Assembly: GCA_934632155.1 (NCBI GenBank)
Contig: CAKTXZ010000010.1
Location: forward strand, 42,318 to 106,317
Direction: 5' to 3'
Length of the DNA: 64,000 bases
Source of the DNA: an uncultured Clostridia bacterium
GTDB lineage: Bacteria; Bacillota; Clostridia; Christensenellales; Aristaeellaceae
Shown here: piece by piece, positions 16,057 to 25,601 of the stretch
How positions within the stretch are numbered: position 1 is the stretch's first letter
How the letters are laid out: every line of letters starts with the position of its first letter
Made by a program: the position numbers and the translations under genes
Notes under the pieces: model-generated
What the model was told of the DNA's origin: nothing
What the model saw: the letters and a program-made list of their open reading frames with translations, nothing else
Database searches by the model: none

Positions 16057-18882
16057 ATGAAAATCGATCTGACCTGCCCGGTGGAAATGTGGCATTGCAA
16101 AATGCCCACCGCCGAATATCCCGCCCTGACGATGCAGGTGTATAACCTGTCGGATAAGAACGCGACCAGCCTTCAGGTCTGCGTGCTTTGCTATGATGAA
16201 ACGGGCGAGCAATACGCCCGCCATGTAGAGCGCGTTCAGGGGCTGGACGCGCCCGCGCGCCATGCCTTTGAAACGGCGGTGGCGGTCGAGGAGGGCGTGA
16301 CGGCGCAGGATCTGGAGGTGCTGATCGAGAAGGTATGGTTCGAGGACGGCACGGTCTGGCGGCGCGGCGCCGTGCCGCCGGCCGAGTTTACGCCCTCGCC
16401 TCAGCTCAGCGGCGCGCAGCTGAGCGTTCTTCAGGAGCTGGCCGGGCGCGACGCGGCGTGCTTTCCATCCGATCAGGGCGACGTGTGGGTCTGCGTATGC
16501 GGCCGCGCCAACGCCGCCAAGGAGGAGGAATGCCGCCGCTGCCGCCGCCGGAAGCATGATGTGTTCACACAGCTGAATCAGGCCGTGATTGAAAAGACGA
16601 TTTTTCAGCGCCAAAGCGCGCTGGAGGAAAAGCAGCGCCGGGAGCGCGAGGAGGCGCGGCGCATTGCGCAGGAAAAGGAACGCGCGCTCAAAAAACGCCG
16701 CCGCCGCCGCAGAATCATCGTGCGCAGCGTTGTTTCCGTTACGCTCGCCGCCGCACTGGCCTACGGCGTGTATTTTCACGGCATTCCCTACTACCGCTAC
16801 TATCAGGCGGAGCATACGCTGGACAACAGCCAATACGACGCGGCGAAGGAGCAGTTTCTCGCGCTGGGCGACTACCGCGACAGCGCGGACATGGCGCTCG
16901 AATGCGATTATCGCGCGGCTGCGGCTGCGCTCAGCGGCGGCACGTATACGTCCCTTCGCGCGGCGCAGCAGGGCTTTGACGCGCTGGGCGATTACCGCGA
17001 CAGCGCGCAGCGCGCGCAGGAGGCGCGCTATGTGACCGCCGAAAAGCTTCTGGCCGCCGGCGAATACGCGCAGGCCATTTCCTATTATGAAGCGATTCCC
17101 GCCTACGCCGACGCGCGCGTTCGGCGCAATCAGGCCGAATACGAATGGGCCGGCAGCCTGATGGCGGCGGGCGATTATGCCGCTGCGCGGGAGAAATTCC
17201 TTTCGCTGGGCGATTATCAGAACGCCGCCGCGGACGCGCAGGAGTGCTGGTATCAGGCGGCGGCGCGCGCCATGACGGCGGGCGATCCCGTCGCCGCGAT
17301 CGACTATTACAGGCAGCTGGACGATTACCGCGACGCGCCGCTGCAGCTGCAGGCGGCGTATTACGCCGCGGGCGAGGATTGCTACGAAGCCGAGGATTAC
17401 GACGAGGCGGCGGAATATTTCCTTCAGGCGGGCGATTATTCCGACGCGTACCGCCGCGCGACGGGCTGCCTGTACGCGCCCGCTGTACGCGCGATGGAGC
17501 AGGGCGACTACGCCGCCGCCGCGCAGATGTTTGAAAAGATTCCCGGCTATCAGGACGCGAAGGCGCTTTGGACCGAATGCGTCTATCAGCAGGGCATGAT
17601 GAAGCTGCGGGACGGCGATTACGAGGCCGCCGCCGCGCTGTTTGAACAGACGCCCGAGCTGCAAAAGGCGCAGGAGGCGCGCAGGGAATGCGTCTATCGC
17701 CCTGCGATGGCCGCGCTGTCGGAGGGCGACGCCGATAAGGCGCTTGAATTGCTCGCCGCCATTCCGGGCTATCAGGACGTGGACGATATCGTGAACCGCC
17801 TGACCTATGAAAAGGCGATCGACTGCCTGAACCGGCGCGATTATGAAAGCGCCGTTCCCCTGCTGGAAAAGCTGGGCGATTACCGCGACAGCGCCGACGC
17901 GCTGCTCAGCGCCCGATACGGCGCGGCCATCGCGCGGGCGGAGGCCGGCGAATATCAGCGGGCGATCGACGAATTCACGCGGCTGAACGGCTACATGAAC
18001 AGCGCCGAATACATCCGCCGGGCGCGCTATCAGCTGGCCAAGGAGCAGCTTGACGCGGGCGATTACGAAGCCGCCGCCGCGCAGCTTTCGCAAATCGGCG
18101 ATTATGAGGACGCCGCCTTGCTGCGCGAGCAATGCGTGTATGCGCAGGCAGAGGCGCAGGAAAAGGCGGAGCGCTATGACGAGGCCATCGCGCTCTTTGC
18201 GCAGATTCCCGGCTATCAGGACGCCAAAACGCGCGGGCAGGAGATTGCCTACCGGCTGGCCGAGCAGGCGCTGGCGCAGGACGATCTGTCCGCGGCCTCC
18301 GCCTATTTCATCAAGGCGGGCGACTATCTGGACGCGAAGACGCGCGCGGACGAAAGCGCCGACCGTTCCTACGCCGTCGCCTATGCCGCCGCGCGGGACG
18401 CCATGGCGAGCAAGGATTATCACGCCGTTCTGGAGGCGCTGACGCCGCTGGATCCGCTCAACCAGACGTATCTTGCAAAAAAATACAGCGATATGCCCGC
18501 GCTCTACCGCGAGGCGTGCTATCAGTACGCTAACGACCTTTACGCCCAGAAGCGCCCCTTCGAGGCGCTGACGTATTACCGCCTGATTCCTGATTACGCC
18601 GACGTAGCGGATAAAAAGCTGACGCGCACGGTGTATCGCGTGATCGGCAAATGGACGTCCGAAAAGGGCGTGAGTATGGAATTCCGCGACGACGGCACAT
18701 GCCTGATCGACGGACGCGAGGCCTATTATAACTGCCCCAACATGTATGCCATGGATACCGGCGACCGGCCGGACGAATTGAGCTATACCTTTAATATCCT
18801 CAACAGCAGCCGGAACGTGCTGAACCTGAAGCATGAGAAAAAGAACGTCATTTACCGCATGACGCGCGCGGAAGAGGAATAG
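16057..18882 (+). CDS. Zinc-ribbon, transmembrane protein with about twenty TPR-like repeats
   Basis: The product has 941 residues. Residues 1-140 form a soluble N-terminal domain, 143-165 a treble-clef or RanBP2-like zinc ribbon (VCVCGRAN...CRRC), 170-215 a highly basic helix, and 218-241 one membrane segment. Residues 250-850 hold about twenty repeats of roughly 35 residues with the pattern AGDYxxAxxxFxxLGDYxDSAxxxxE, a TPR/SEL-like helical pair. The end (about 860-941) is a small beta domain beginning VIGKWTSEKGVSMEF. The repeats suggest an extracytoplasmic protein-binding solenoid. The zinc ribbon plus repeats combination is common in gut Clostridia, but I know of no assigned role. Confidence 0.8.
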   Translation: MKIDLTCPVEMWHCKMPTAEYPALTMQVYNLSDKNATSLQVCVLCYDETGEQYARHVERVQGLDAPARHAFETAVAVEEGVTAQDLEVLIEKVWFEDGTVWRRGAVPPAEFTPSPQLSGAQLSVLQELAGRDAACFPSDQGDVWVCVCGRANAAKEEECRRCRRRKHDVFTQLNQAVIEKTIFQRQSALEEKQRREREEARRIAQEKERALKKRRRRRRIIVRSVVSVTLAAALAYGVYFHGIPYYRYYQAEHTLDNSQYDAAKEQFLALGDYRDSADMALECDYRAAAAALSGGTYTSLRAAQQGFDALGDYRDSAQRAQEARYVTAEKLLAAGEYAQAISYYEAIPAYADARVRRNQAEYEWAGSLMAAGDYAAAREKFLSLGDYQNAAADAQECWYQAAARAMTAGDPVAAIDYYRQLDDYRDAPLQLQAAYYAAGEDCYEAEDYDEAAEYFLQAGDYSDAYRRATGCLYAPAVRAMEQGDYAAAAQMFEKIPGYQDAKALWTECVYQQGMMKLRDGDYEAAAALFEQTPELQKAQEARRECVYRPAMAALSEGDADKALELLAAIPGYQDVDDIVNRLTYEKAIDCLNRRDYESAVPLLEKLGDYRDSADALLSARYGAAIARAEAGEYQRAIDEFTRLNGYMNSAEYIRRARYQLAKEQLDAGDYEAAAAQLSQIGDYEDAALLREQCVYAQAEAQEKAERYDEAIALFAQIPGYQDAKTRGQEIAYRLAEQALAQDDLSAASAYFIKAGDYLDAKTRADESADRSYAVAYAAARDAMASKDYHAVLEALTPLDPLNQTYLAKKYSDMPALYREACYQYANDLYAQKRPFEALTYYRLIPDYADVADKKLTRTVYRVIGKWTSEKGVSMEFRDDGTCLIDGREAYYNCPNMYAMDTGDRPDELSYTFNILNSSRNVLNLKHEKKNVIYRMTRAEEE

Positions 18883-18888
18883 GGATTC

Positions 18889-20076
18889 ATGGAAAAGCTG
18901 TATGCGCATTTTGCGCCCTATCGCGCCGCGCCGGACGATCAGCATCTGGACGTGCTGGACGGCGTGCGCGCGATTTGCGTGCTGCTGGTGGGGTGGTATC
19001 ACATTTGGCAGCAGGGCTGGCTCTCGCCGACGCTTCGCATCGGCAATCGGCTGCTGAGTCTGGATTTCCTGCTGCGCTCGGGCTACATTTGGGTGGACGG
19101 GCTGCTGCTCCTTTCCGGCTTTGTTCTGTATCTGCCCTACGCGCGGCAGAAAAGCGCGCCGAGTATTTCGGCGTTTTACAGGCGGCGGCTGGTTCGCATC
19201 CTGCCGTCCTATCTGCTGTGTATCGGCGTGCTGTTTGCTTTGGCGCTCATTCGCGGGGATTATGCGTCGCCCAAGGCCGCCGCGCTGGATCTTGCGGCGC
19301 ACCTGACCTTTACGCATACGCTGTTCCCCTTCAGCTATCACGCCACGCCGCTCAACGGCGCGCTGTGGACGCTGGGCGTGGAGATGCAGTTCTATTGGCT
19401 GTTTCCGCTGCTGGCGCGGCTGTTTCGGCGTTGGCCGCGGCTTACCTACGCCGCCATGACGGCCGCCGCCTTCGCCTTTCGCGCCTATGCCGCCGCCCGC
19501 CCGGACAGCAGCATGTATTTTAACCAGCTTCCCGCTTTTCTGGATGTATATGCCGCCGGCTTTGCGGGCGCGGCGGCGTTTTGCGCGCTGCGCGGCAGGC
19601 TGGAAAAGCCCGACCGGAGAATCGCCCTGTTTTTTACGGTGGTTTTCGTGGTGTGCGTGCTGCAGCTGATTCGCATGTGTGAGGCGCAGGCGGGGATTTC
19701 GGGCTATGAGAGCATTCGCCGCGGGCAGATGAACCAGCGCTTTCTTTTCTCCGCCGTGCTGTGCTGCGCGATGGTCAGCGCCGCGTTTTCGCTGCCGCTG
19801 CTGCGGTATTTGCTGGGCAACCCGCTGATGCGCTTTTTCTCGACGATCTCCTTCCAATTTTATATTTACCATCAGCTTTTCGCCGTGCAGCTAAAAAAAT
19901 GGCGTTTCCCGCCCAGCGCTTCGCAGGAGCCGTGGCGCGCGGGCGATTACGGCTGGCAGGTGCGCTACACGCTGCTGGCCTTTCTGGGCGCCGCCGTGAT
20001 CGCGGCGCTGATTACCTTTCTCTTTGAGCGGCCTCTTGCCCGGCGGCTGTCCGCCCGGCGCGGCCGAAAAAAATAG
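18889..20076 (+). CDS. Acyltransferase 3 family membrane protein (OafA/YrhL-like)
   Basis: An integral membrane protein of 395 residues with about ten hydrophobic helices. The family hallmarks are the N-terminal LDGVRAICVLLVGWYH, with the conserved Arg and His, and FYRRRLVRILPSYLLC after the second helix. Such enzymes move acetyl or other acyl groups from the cytoplasm to sugars in the cell wall, capsule or glycolipid. The substrate is not evident. The start lies six bases after the TPR gene and has only a weak ribosome site, consistent with an operon. Confidence 0.9.
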   Translation: MEKLYAHFAPYRAAPDDQHLDVLDGVRAICVLLVGWYHIWQQGWLSPTLRIGNRLLSLDFLLRSGYIWVDGLLLLSGFVLYLPYARQKSAPSISAFYRRRLVRILPSYLLCIGVLFALALIRGDYASPKAAALDLAAHLTFTHTLFPFSYHATPLNGALWTLGVEMQFYWLFPLLARLFRRWPRLTYAAMTAAAFAFRAYAAARPDSSMYFNQLPAFLDVYAAGFAGAAAFCALRGRLEKPDRRIALFFTVVFVVCVLQLIRMCEAQAGISGYESIRRGQMNQRFLFSAVLCCAMVSAAFSLPLLRYLLGNPLMRFFSTISFQFYIYHQLFAVQLKKWRFPPSASQEPWRAGDYGWQVRYTLLAFLGAAVIAALITFLFERPLARRLSARRGRKK

Positions 20077-20091
20077 CGCATGCTTTCCATT

Positions 20092-20132
20092 CGCTCAGGC
20101 GTATTCTCGGCAGCTTTGCCTGCGCTTGAGCG
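20092..20132 (+). terminator. Hairpin after the acyltransferase gene, possible weak terminator
   Basis: CGCTCAgGCG pairs with CGCtTGAGCG (one mismatch), enclosing an inner GGCA/TGCC stem. The following TTCTTACC is only a weak T-tract. Confidence 0.35.
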
Positions 20133-20257
20133 TTCTTACCCTCTGATGGGCCGCCGGTAAACCGGAGGCTTGCATAGCAGGCAGAGCCGCCCAAGGGCGC
20201 GGCGGGCGCATGGCGGAAGCATACGCAGACAAACGAAAGCAGAACGGAGGCGTTTCC

Positions 20258-21373
20258 ATGAAGGATCCTAGAATCATTCGTCTGGCGCAGGGCCTTGTGA
20301 ATTATTCCTGCCGCGTGCAGGAGGATGAGCGCGTGCTGATCGAGACCACGGGAATCCCGGAGGATTTTACCTGCGCGTTGGTCGAGGCGGTGTACGACGC
20401 GGGCGGCGTGCCGCTTTTGCAGCTGCATCAGCCCCGCGTCGAGCGCGCGCTGCTGCGCCGCTGCACGGAGACGCAGCTGGATTTGATGGCCAAATACGAC
20501 GAGGAGCGCATGCGCGACTGTCAGGCGTATATCGGCGTGCGCGGCGGCGAGAACGCCTTTGAGCAAAGCGACGTGCCGCCCGCGCAAAAGGCGCTCTACG
20601 GCGTGCGCTACAGCAAGCGCGTGCATTCGCAGATTCGCGTGCCGCATACCAAATGGGTGGTGCTGCGCTACCCCACCCCCGCCATGGCGCAGCAGGCCAA
20701 CATGAGCACCGAGGCGTTCGAGGATTTTTATTTCGACGTCTGCACCATGGACTACGCCAAGATGAGCCGCGCGATGGATGCGCTGGTCCGGCGGATGGAG
20801 CGCACCGACCGGGTGCAGATCATCGGCAGGGATACTGATTTGACCTTCTCCATTGCGGGCATTCCCGCCGTTAAGTGCGACGGCCGGCTGAACATTCCCG
20901 ACGGCGAGGTTTATACCGCGCCCGTGCGCGAAAGCGTCAACGGCCGCATTACCTATACCGCGCCCTCGCTCTATCAGGGCGTTCGGTATGAGAATGTCAG
21001 CCTGACGTTTGAAAACGGCCGCATCGTCGAGGCCGAGGGCAGCCATCCCGAGCTTTTGCGCCGTATCTTCGATACCGACCCCGGCGCGCGCTACGTGGGC
21101 GAATTTGCGTTGGGCGTAAACCCGTATATCACGCGCGCCATGCTCGACACGCTCTTTGATGAAAAAATTGCCGGCTCCTTCCATTTTACGCCCGGCGCAT
21201 GCTACGACGAATGCCCCAACGGCAACAAAAGCGCCATCCATTGGGATTTGGTCTGCATTCAAACGCCCGAATTCGGCGGCGGTGAAATCTATTTTGACGG
21301 CGAGCTGATTCGACGCGACGGCCTGTTCGTGCCCGAGGAGCTGCAATGCCTCAACCCCGACGCCCTGCGCTGA
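20258..21373 (+). CDS. M29 family aminopeptidase (AmpS/PepS-like)
   Basis: A cytoplasmic metallo-aminopeptidase of 371 residues. The M29 metal-ligand segments are in order: the Glu in GRIVEAEGSH, the Glu in ARYVGEFALGVNP, the His in AGSFHFTPG and the His/Asp in KSAIHWDLVC. The N-terminal half has the family's ERVLIET and DRVQIIGRDTDLTF strands. I chose the ATG at 20258, which follows ACGGAGG and starts at the conserved KDPRIIRLAQGLVNYS; the frame is open further upstream. It is a single gene by spacing and probably acts in peptide turnover. Confidence 0.93.
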   Translation: MKDPRIIRLAQGLVNYSCRVQEDERVLIETTGIPEDFTCALVEAVYDAGGVPLLQLHQPRVERALLRRCTETQLDLMAKYDEERMRDCQAYIGVRGGENAFEQSDVPPAQKALYGVRYSKRVHSQIRVPHTKWVVLRYPTPAMAQQANMSTEAFEDFYFDVCTMDYAKMSRAMDALVRRMERTDRVQIIGRDTDLTFSIAGIPAVKCDGRLNIPDGEVYTAPVRESVNGRITYTAPSLYQGVRYENVSLTFENGRIVEAEGSHPELLRRIFDTDPGARYVGEFALGVNPYITRAMLDTLFDEKIAGSFHFTPGACYDECPNGNKSAIHWDLVCIQTPEFGGGEIYFDGELIRRDGLFVPEELQCLNPDALR

Positions 21374-21441
21374 GGGACATGCCGGAAAGTAAATTTTTCG
21401 TGAATGAAACAAAGCGCCTTTCTCGTTTTCAATTTGTATGA

Positions 21442-21447
21442 TATAAT
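21442..21447 (+). promoter_or_regulatory. TATAAT -10 box before the cotH leader RNA element
   Basis: A perfect TATAAT, with only a weak -35 (TTTCTC, 17 bases upstream), lies directly before the hairpin element at 21453. The same arrangement is seen at 57050, so the transcript should start with the element. Confidence 0.6.
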
Positions 21448-21452
21448 AATTA

Positions 21453-21509
21453 GGAAAACCGCGCGGCGGTTTCTCCGGGTCAGCGGGACGCTGGAAGCGT
21501 TACGCTGAC
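21453..21509 (+). ncRNA. Single copy of the 76-nt two-hairpin leader element (cotH leader)
   Basis: The first hairpin is AAACCGC-GCG-GCGGTTT (21456-21472). The second is GTCAGCG...CGCTGAC (21479-21509) with an inner ACGC-TGGAA-GCGT stem-loop. The four copies at 57048-57351 have AAATCGC-GCA-GCGATTT and GTCGGCG...CGCCGAC instead, so both stems show paired compensatory changes. The element directly follows a TATAAT and precedes a 150-base remainder of the leader. Its function is unknown. Confidence 0.65.
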
Positions 21510-21661
21510 CATCACGCTGTAATCAAACTGTGCGCCAGCCGCGAAGCGATTTTTTCCGGCGCGGCGCGGCGACGCCCGCAGGCCGGATGCGCGGCGCGGC
21601 CAGACCGCGCGACACGGCTTCGCAGCGATTTTCCATCCCCGCTTTTCAAGGAGGTACTCCC

Positions 21662-24600
21662 GTGGCAAAGTCCAGACGCAACACGCGCTTTAACAAAAAG
21701 GACGTCCGCATGCCCATGCTGCTGTCGTTGACGGCGATTCTGCTGCTGGCGATTATCATTCTGCCCAAGAAGCCGGTGGTTAAGGCGCTGAACGTGTCCG
21801 CCTCGGGCGCGGCCTCCACGCACGCGGGGCTGCGCATCAGCGAGGTCATGACCGACAACGTCAGCGCGTATCCGGATGAAAAGGGCAAGTTCGGCGACTG
21901 GATCGAGCTGGAGAACACCCTGGACGAGCCGATGAACCTCAAGGGCGTCGGCCTTTCCGACCGCAACGACCGCATCAGCTTCCTCTTCCCGGACGTTACG
22001 CTTTCCGCGCACGGTCGGGTGATCGTTTTTGCGGACGGCAAAAATCAGGACGATCCGCATGGCATGTTCCATGCGAAATTCAAGCTTTCCTCGCTGGGCG
22101 AAACGGTGTATCTATACGACGCGTCCGGCATTGCCATCGACAGCGTGAGCGTTCCTACGCTCAATGCGGACGAGGCCTACGCGCGGGGCGACGACGGCGT
22201 TTTCGTGAAAACCGACGCCTACAGTCCGGGCTACGCCAACGGCGAGGCGGGGCACGCGGAATACATGGACAACTACGCCGTGGAGCCGGGCGTGCTGCTG
22301 ATTAATGAAATCATGCCCACGCCGCGATCCGGCCTGCGCGACGAGGACGACGAGCTTTCCGACTGGGTGGAGCTTTACAACCGCGGCGCGAAGGATATCA
22401 GGCTGTCCCATTTCGCCCTCAGCGACGACCCGAAAAAGCCCCTGCAATGGGTGTTCCCCGAGGATGCGGTGATCCCGGCGGGCGGCTATTATCTGGTCTT
22501 CTGCTCGGGCAAAAACAAGGTGGAGGCCAGCACACGCTTTCCGCACACGAATTTTTCCATTAATAATGAGGAAGAAACGCTGGTGCTTTCCACCCGCACG
22601 GGCGAGGTGGTCGACCGCGTGACGGTGAGCAATATCGGCAAGGACATGACCTACGGCCGCGATCCGGAAACGCTGCAATGGAAAATCTATACGCTGGGAA
22701 CGCCCGGCGCGCCCAATAACCAGACGGGCGCGAACAAGGCGGACAGTTATCTGCGGGCGATCAACCCCTCCGGCGTGTATATATCAGAGGTTATGTCCTC
22801 CGCCAACCAGATCAAGGCCTTTGCCGATCAGTCGGCGAGCGATTATGTGGAGCTATATAATTCCTCCGCCCGCGTGCAGGATCTGTCCGGCTGGGGGCTG
22901 AGCGACAGCGTCAGCTGGCCGCGAAAGTGGACGTTTCCGCAGGGCACGACGATTGCTCCGGGCGAATATAAGGTGATTCTGCTGGATAAATATACGGGCG
23001 CCAACACCAACGCCTCCCGCCTGCGCGCGTCCTTCGCGCTTTCGCGGGCGGGCGGGGAAATGATGACGCTCTCCGACGCGACGGGGCGGGTGCTGGACCG
23101 GCTGTATCTGCCCGAAATTCCCACCGACGTATCCTATGGCCGGACGCTGGGCGCGAACGGTCTTTTTTATTATGACGCGCCAACTCCCGGCGCGGCCAAC
23201 GGCCCGGGGTTTACGGGCTATTGCGCCAAGCCCGCCTTCACGCAGGCCAGCGGCCTGTATCGCGGCGAGCTGTCGGTGACCATGACCGCCGAGGAGGGCT
23301 ATACCATCCGCTATACGACGGACGGCTCCATTCCCACCGTGGATAACGGGACCGTATACACTGCGCCCATTATCATCACCCAGACGACGGTTTTCCGCGC
23401 GCGCGCCTATCAAAGCGGCCTGCAGCCCTCGGAAACCGTGACGGCCAGCTATGTCATGAACACCTATCACACGCTGGACGTGGTGTCGCTGGTATGCGAT
23501 CCGCAGGAATTGTGGAACACGCAGAACGGCCTGATGTCCGACGCGCCCGACCCCGCCAAATGCACGGTGGTGGATAAATCCAAGCTGCCCTTCAAAACGC
23601 CGCTGTACCGCACCTACGGCAAGCTGGATCGTCAGGGATATGTGGAGCTGTTCGATCAGGAAACGGGGCAGGCCTATATCTCGCAGGGCATCAAGATGGA
23701 TCTGATGGGCGACTATTCGCTGGATATGCCGCAAAAATCCTTCAAGGTGCGCGCGCAGGCGGCGCTGGGCGACAAATACTTTAACGCCGCGCTCTTTGAG
23801 GAAAGGCCCTATACCTTCTACAAGGGCTTTACCCTGCGCAATTCGGGCAACGACAATGTGTTTACCCGCGTGGCCGACGGCGTGCAGACACGGCTGGTGG
23901 ATAAGTATCTGGACACCGACGTGCTCACGCTGGCGTGGCGGCCGGTGGTGGTTTACCTCAACGGCGAATACTGGGGCCACTATAACCTGCGCGAGCGCAA
24001 GGACCGCTTTTCCATCGCTCAGCACGAGGGGCTGGATCTGGAAAAGGACAAGGATATTCTGGAGAACATAACCATCCTGCGCGCGGGCTGGTCGGTGGTG
24101 CAGGGAAGCAATAAGGCATACCGCGCCATGCTTAAGGAAATCGACGCGCTTTCGCCCAATACCAACGCGGCGGATCTTCAGTATCTCTACGATCATATCG
24201 ACGTGGATAATTATCTGGACTGGTTCGCCATCAAGATGTTCTTCGGCGATTCCGACCCCGGCAACATCATGTTCTACAAGCTGCCGGGCGAGGAAAGCAA
24301 ATGGAAGTGCCTGCTGTTCGATCTGGACTACGGCCTGTTCAGCGCCAAGTTTAACAGCCCGTGGTCGTACCTGAAAAAGCAGGGCATGGGTCAGCAGAAG
24401 ATCAACAACGTGATTTTCCGCAAGCTCATGGAATCCGACGAGATTCGCGACCAGTTCCTCACGCGGCTGGGCGTGATCTTCCAGACGCTGACCACCGAGG
24501 TCATGATCAACGAACTGGACGAATGCACCGCGCTGATTAAGGATGAATTAAAGCTGCACTATGCGCGCTGGGCCGAATACAAGGAACCGACCATCAACGT

Positions 24601-24784
24601 CGATTCGCCCACCACCGCAGACGGCTACATGCGCTACTGGCAAACGCGCGTTAACCGCATGAAAAATACCATGCGGCTGCGCCCGTATTACCTGTGGGGC
24701 TTCGTGCAGGAGCAGTTCCAGCTGAGCGAGCAGAGCATGCTGCACTACTTCGGCGCGCGCCCGGCGAACCCTGAGAGCAATTGA
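21662..24784 (+). CDS. CotH kinase family protein with three lamin-tail domains and a CHB_HEX domain
   Basis: The product has 1040 residues, with a membrane segment at about 17-37. Three lamin-tail (LTD) domains start near 55, 210 and 372, each with a xISEVM/xINEIM start and a DWIELEN, DWVELYN or DYVELYN motif. A chitobiase C-terminal-like domain (GYTIRYTTDGSIPT) lies at about 521-600. The CotH kinase-like domain spans about 605-960 (GIKMDLMGDYSLDMPQKSFKV, GHYNLRERKDRF, LLFDLDYGLF). CotH proteins are atypical kinases, and LTDs are surface-binding modules. The start is GTG at 21662 after AAGGAGG. It precedes DUF4956 and VTC genes, a cluster often seen in Firmicutes. Confidence 0.92.
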   Translation: MAKSRRNTRFNKKDVRMPMLLSLTAILLLAIIILPKKPVVKALNVSASGAASTHAGLRISEVMTDNVSAYPDEKGKFGDWIELENTLDEPMNLKGVGLSDRNDRISFLFPDVTLSAHGRVIVFADGKNQDDPHGMFHAKFKLSSLGETVYLYDASGIAIDSVSVPTLNADEAYARGDDGVFVKTDAYSPGYANGEAGHAEYMDNYAVEPGVLLINEIMPTPRSGLRDEDDELSDWVELYNRGAKDIRLSHFALSDDPKKPLQWVFPEDAVIPAGGYYLVFCSGKNKVEASTRFPHTNFSINNEEETLVLSTRTGEVVDRVTVSNIGKDMTYGRDPETLQWKIYTLGTPGAPNNQTGANKADSYLRAINPSGVYISEVMSSANQIKAFADQSASDYVELYNSSARVQDLSGWGLSDSVSWPRKWTFPQGTTIAPGEYKVILLDKYTGANTNASRLRASFALSRAGGEMMTLSDATGRVLDRLYLPEIPTDVSYGRTLGANGLFYYDAPTPGAANGPGFTGYCAKPAFTQASGLYRGELSVTMTAEEGYTIRYTTDGSIPTVDNGTVYTAPIIITQTTVFRARAYQSGLQPSETVTASYVMNTYHTLDVVSLVCDPQELWNTQNGLMSDAPDPAKCTVVDKSKLPFKTPLYRTYGKLDRQGYVELFDQETGQAYISQGIKMDLMGDYSLDMPQKSFKVRAQAALGDKYFNAALFEERPYTFYKGFTLRNSGNDNVFTRVADGVQTRLVDKYLDTDVLTLAWRPVVVYLNGEYWGHYNLRERKDRFSIAQHEGLDLEKDKDILENITILRAGWSVVQGSNKAYRAMLKEIDALSPNTNAADLQYLYDHIDVDNYLDWFAIKMFFGDSDPGNIMFYKLPGEESKWKCLLFDLDYGLFSAKFNSPWSYLKKQGMGQQKINNVIFRKLMESDEIRDQFLTRLGVIFQTLTTEVMINELDECTALIKDELKLHYARWAEYKEPTINVDSPTTADGYMRYWQTRVNRMKNTMRLRPYYLWGFVQEQFQLSEQSMLHYFGARPANPESN

Positions 24785-24886
24785 CGAAAACCGCAAAATG
24801 ATGTACTATACTGCCATGGAAAAAACAATCAAGCGTCCGCGGGCGTTTTCCGCGGCCTGAAAGAGAACAAGGGAGGAACACAGAGC

Positions 24887-25600
24887 ATGAACGCAGTATC
24901 GCTTCTCACCGGCAACATCACCTTCAACGACGTGGCCAACGGCACCACCTTCGCCGATTGGTTCGCCAATCAGATGGCCAATTTTACGCCGCTCAACGTG
25001 GCGGTCGGCCTGATTGCGGCGCTGGTTGCCGGCGTGATTATCGCGCTGGTGTATAAAAAAACCTATCACGGCGTGCTCTATTCCCCGACCTTCGCGCTCA
25101 CGCTGGTGATGCTGTGCCTGATTACCACGCCGGTTGTCATGTGCATCGGCAGCAACGTGGCGCTTTCGATGGGCATGGTGGGCGCGCTGTCCATTGTCCG
25201 CTTCCGCACCGCGGTGAAGGATCCGCTGGACACGGCGTACATGTTCTGGTCCCTGACGATGGGCATTCTGCTGGGCGCGAACGCGTTTGTCATCGCGCTG
25301 GTGGCGCTGCTGGGCATTTCGATCATCATGCTCGCGCTGTCCTATTTGAAGCTGCGCCGTCCCAACGGCTACCTGCTGGTGCTGCATTATGACGAATACG
25401 CCCAGAGCGATATCGAAAACGAGCTGCGCCGCACGGTGCGCTTCTATCGCATGCGCTCCAAGACCGTCACCCGCTCGGGCGCGGAAATGACGGTGGAGAT
25501 CCGGCTGGACCATCGCGCGAATCTGGTCAGCCAGATGCTGGATATCAACGGCGTGCACGACGCAACGCTGGTCGCCTGCCAGACGGAAGCGGGGGCGTAA
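24887..25600 (+). CDS. DUF4956 membrane protein
   Basis: A protein of 237 residues with about four membrane helices in the first 150 residues and a soluble C-terminal domain. The family core VALSMGMVGALSIVRFRTAVKDP, split here around the conserved GALSIVRFR, is clearly present, as is the later IEIRLDHRANLV-type strand. DUF4956 genes usually sit beside VTC-domain and CotH genes, and a role in polyphosphate or cell-surface polymer handling has been suggested. The ATG has a good GGGAGG site. It is followed one base later by the VTC gene. Confidence 0.92.
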   Translation: MNAVSLLTGNITFNDVANGTTFADWFANQMANFTPLNVAVGLIAALVAGVIIALVYKKTYHGVLYSPTFALTLVMLCLITTPVVMCIGSNVALSMGMVGALSIVRFRTAVKDPLDTAYMFWSLTMGILLGANAFVIALVALLGISIIMLALSYLKLRRPNGYLLVLHYDEYAQSDIENELRRTVRFYRMRSKTVTRSGAEMTVEIRLDHRANLVSQMLDINGVHDATLVACQTEAGA

Positions 25601-25601
25601 A

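Noticed and set aside
14533..19872. Very long minus-strand open frame opposite pdp, the secreted gene, the TPR gene and the acyltransferase
   Set aside because: It is an antisense shadow caused by GC-biased codon positions. The plus-strand genes have ribosome sites, signal peptides and known motifs; the shadow is Arg/His/Gln-rich and has no domain.
24785..24886. Promoter TTGACG...TATACT before DUF4956
   Set aside because: The spacer is 20 bases, too long for a normal sigma-A promoter; the genes are more likely transcribed from the cotH promoter.
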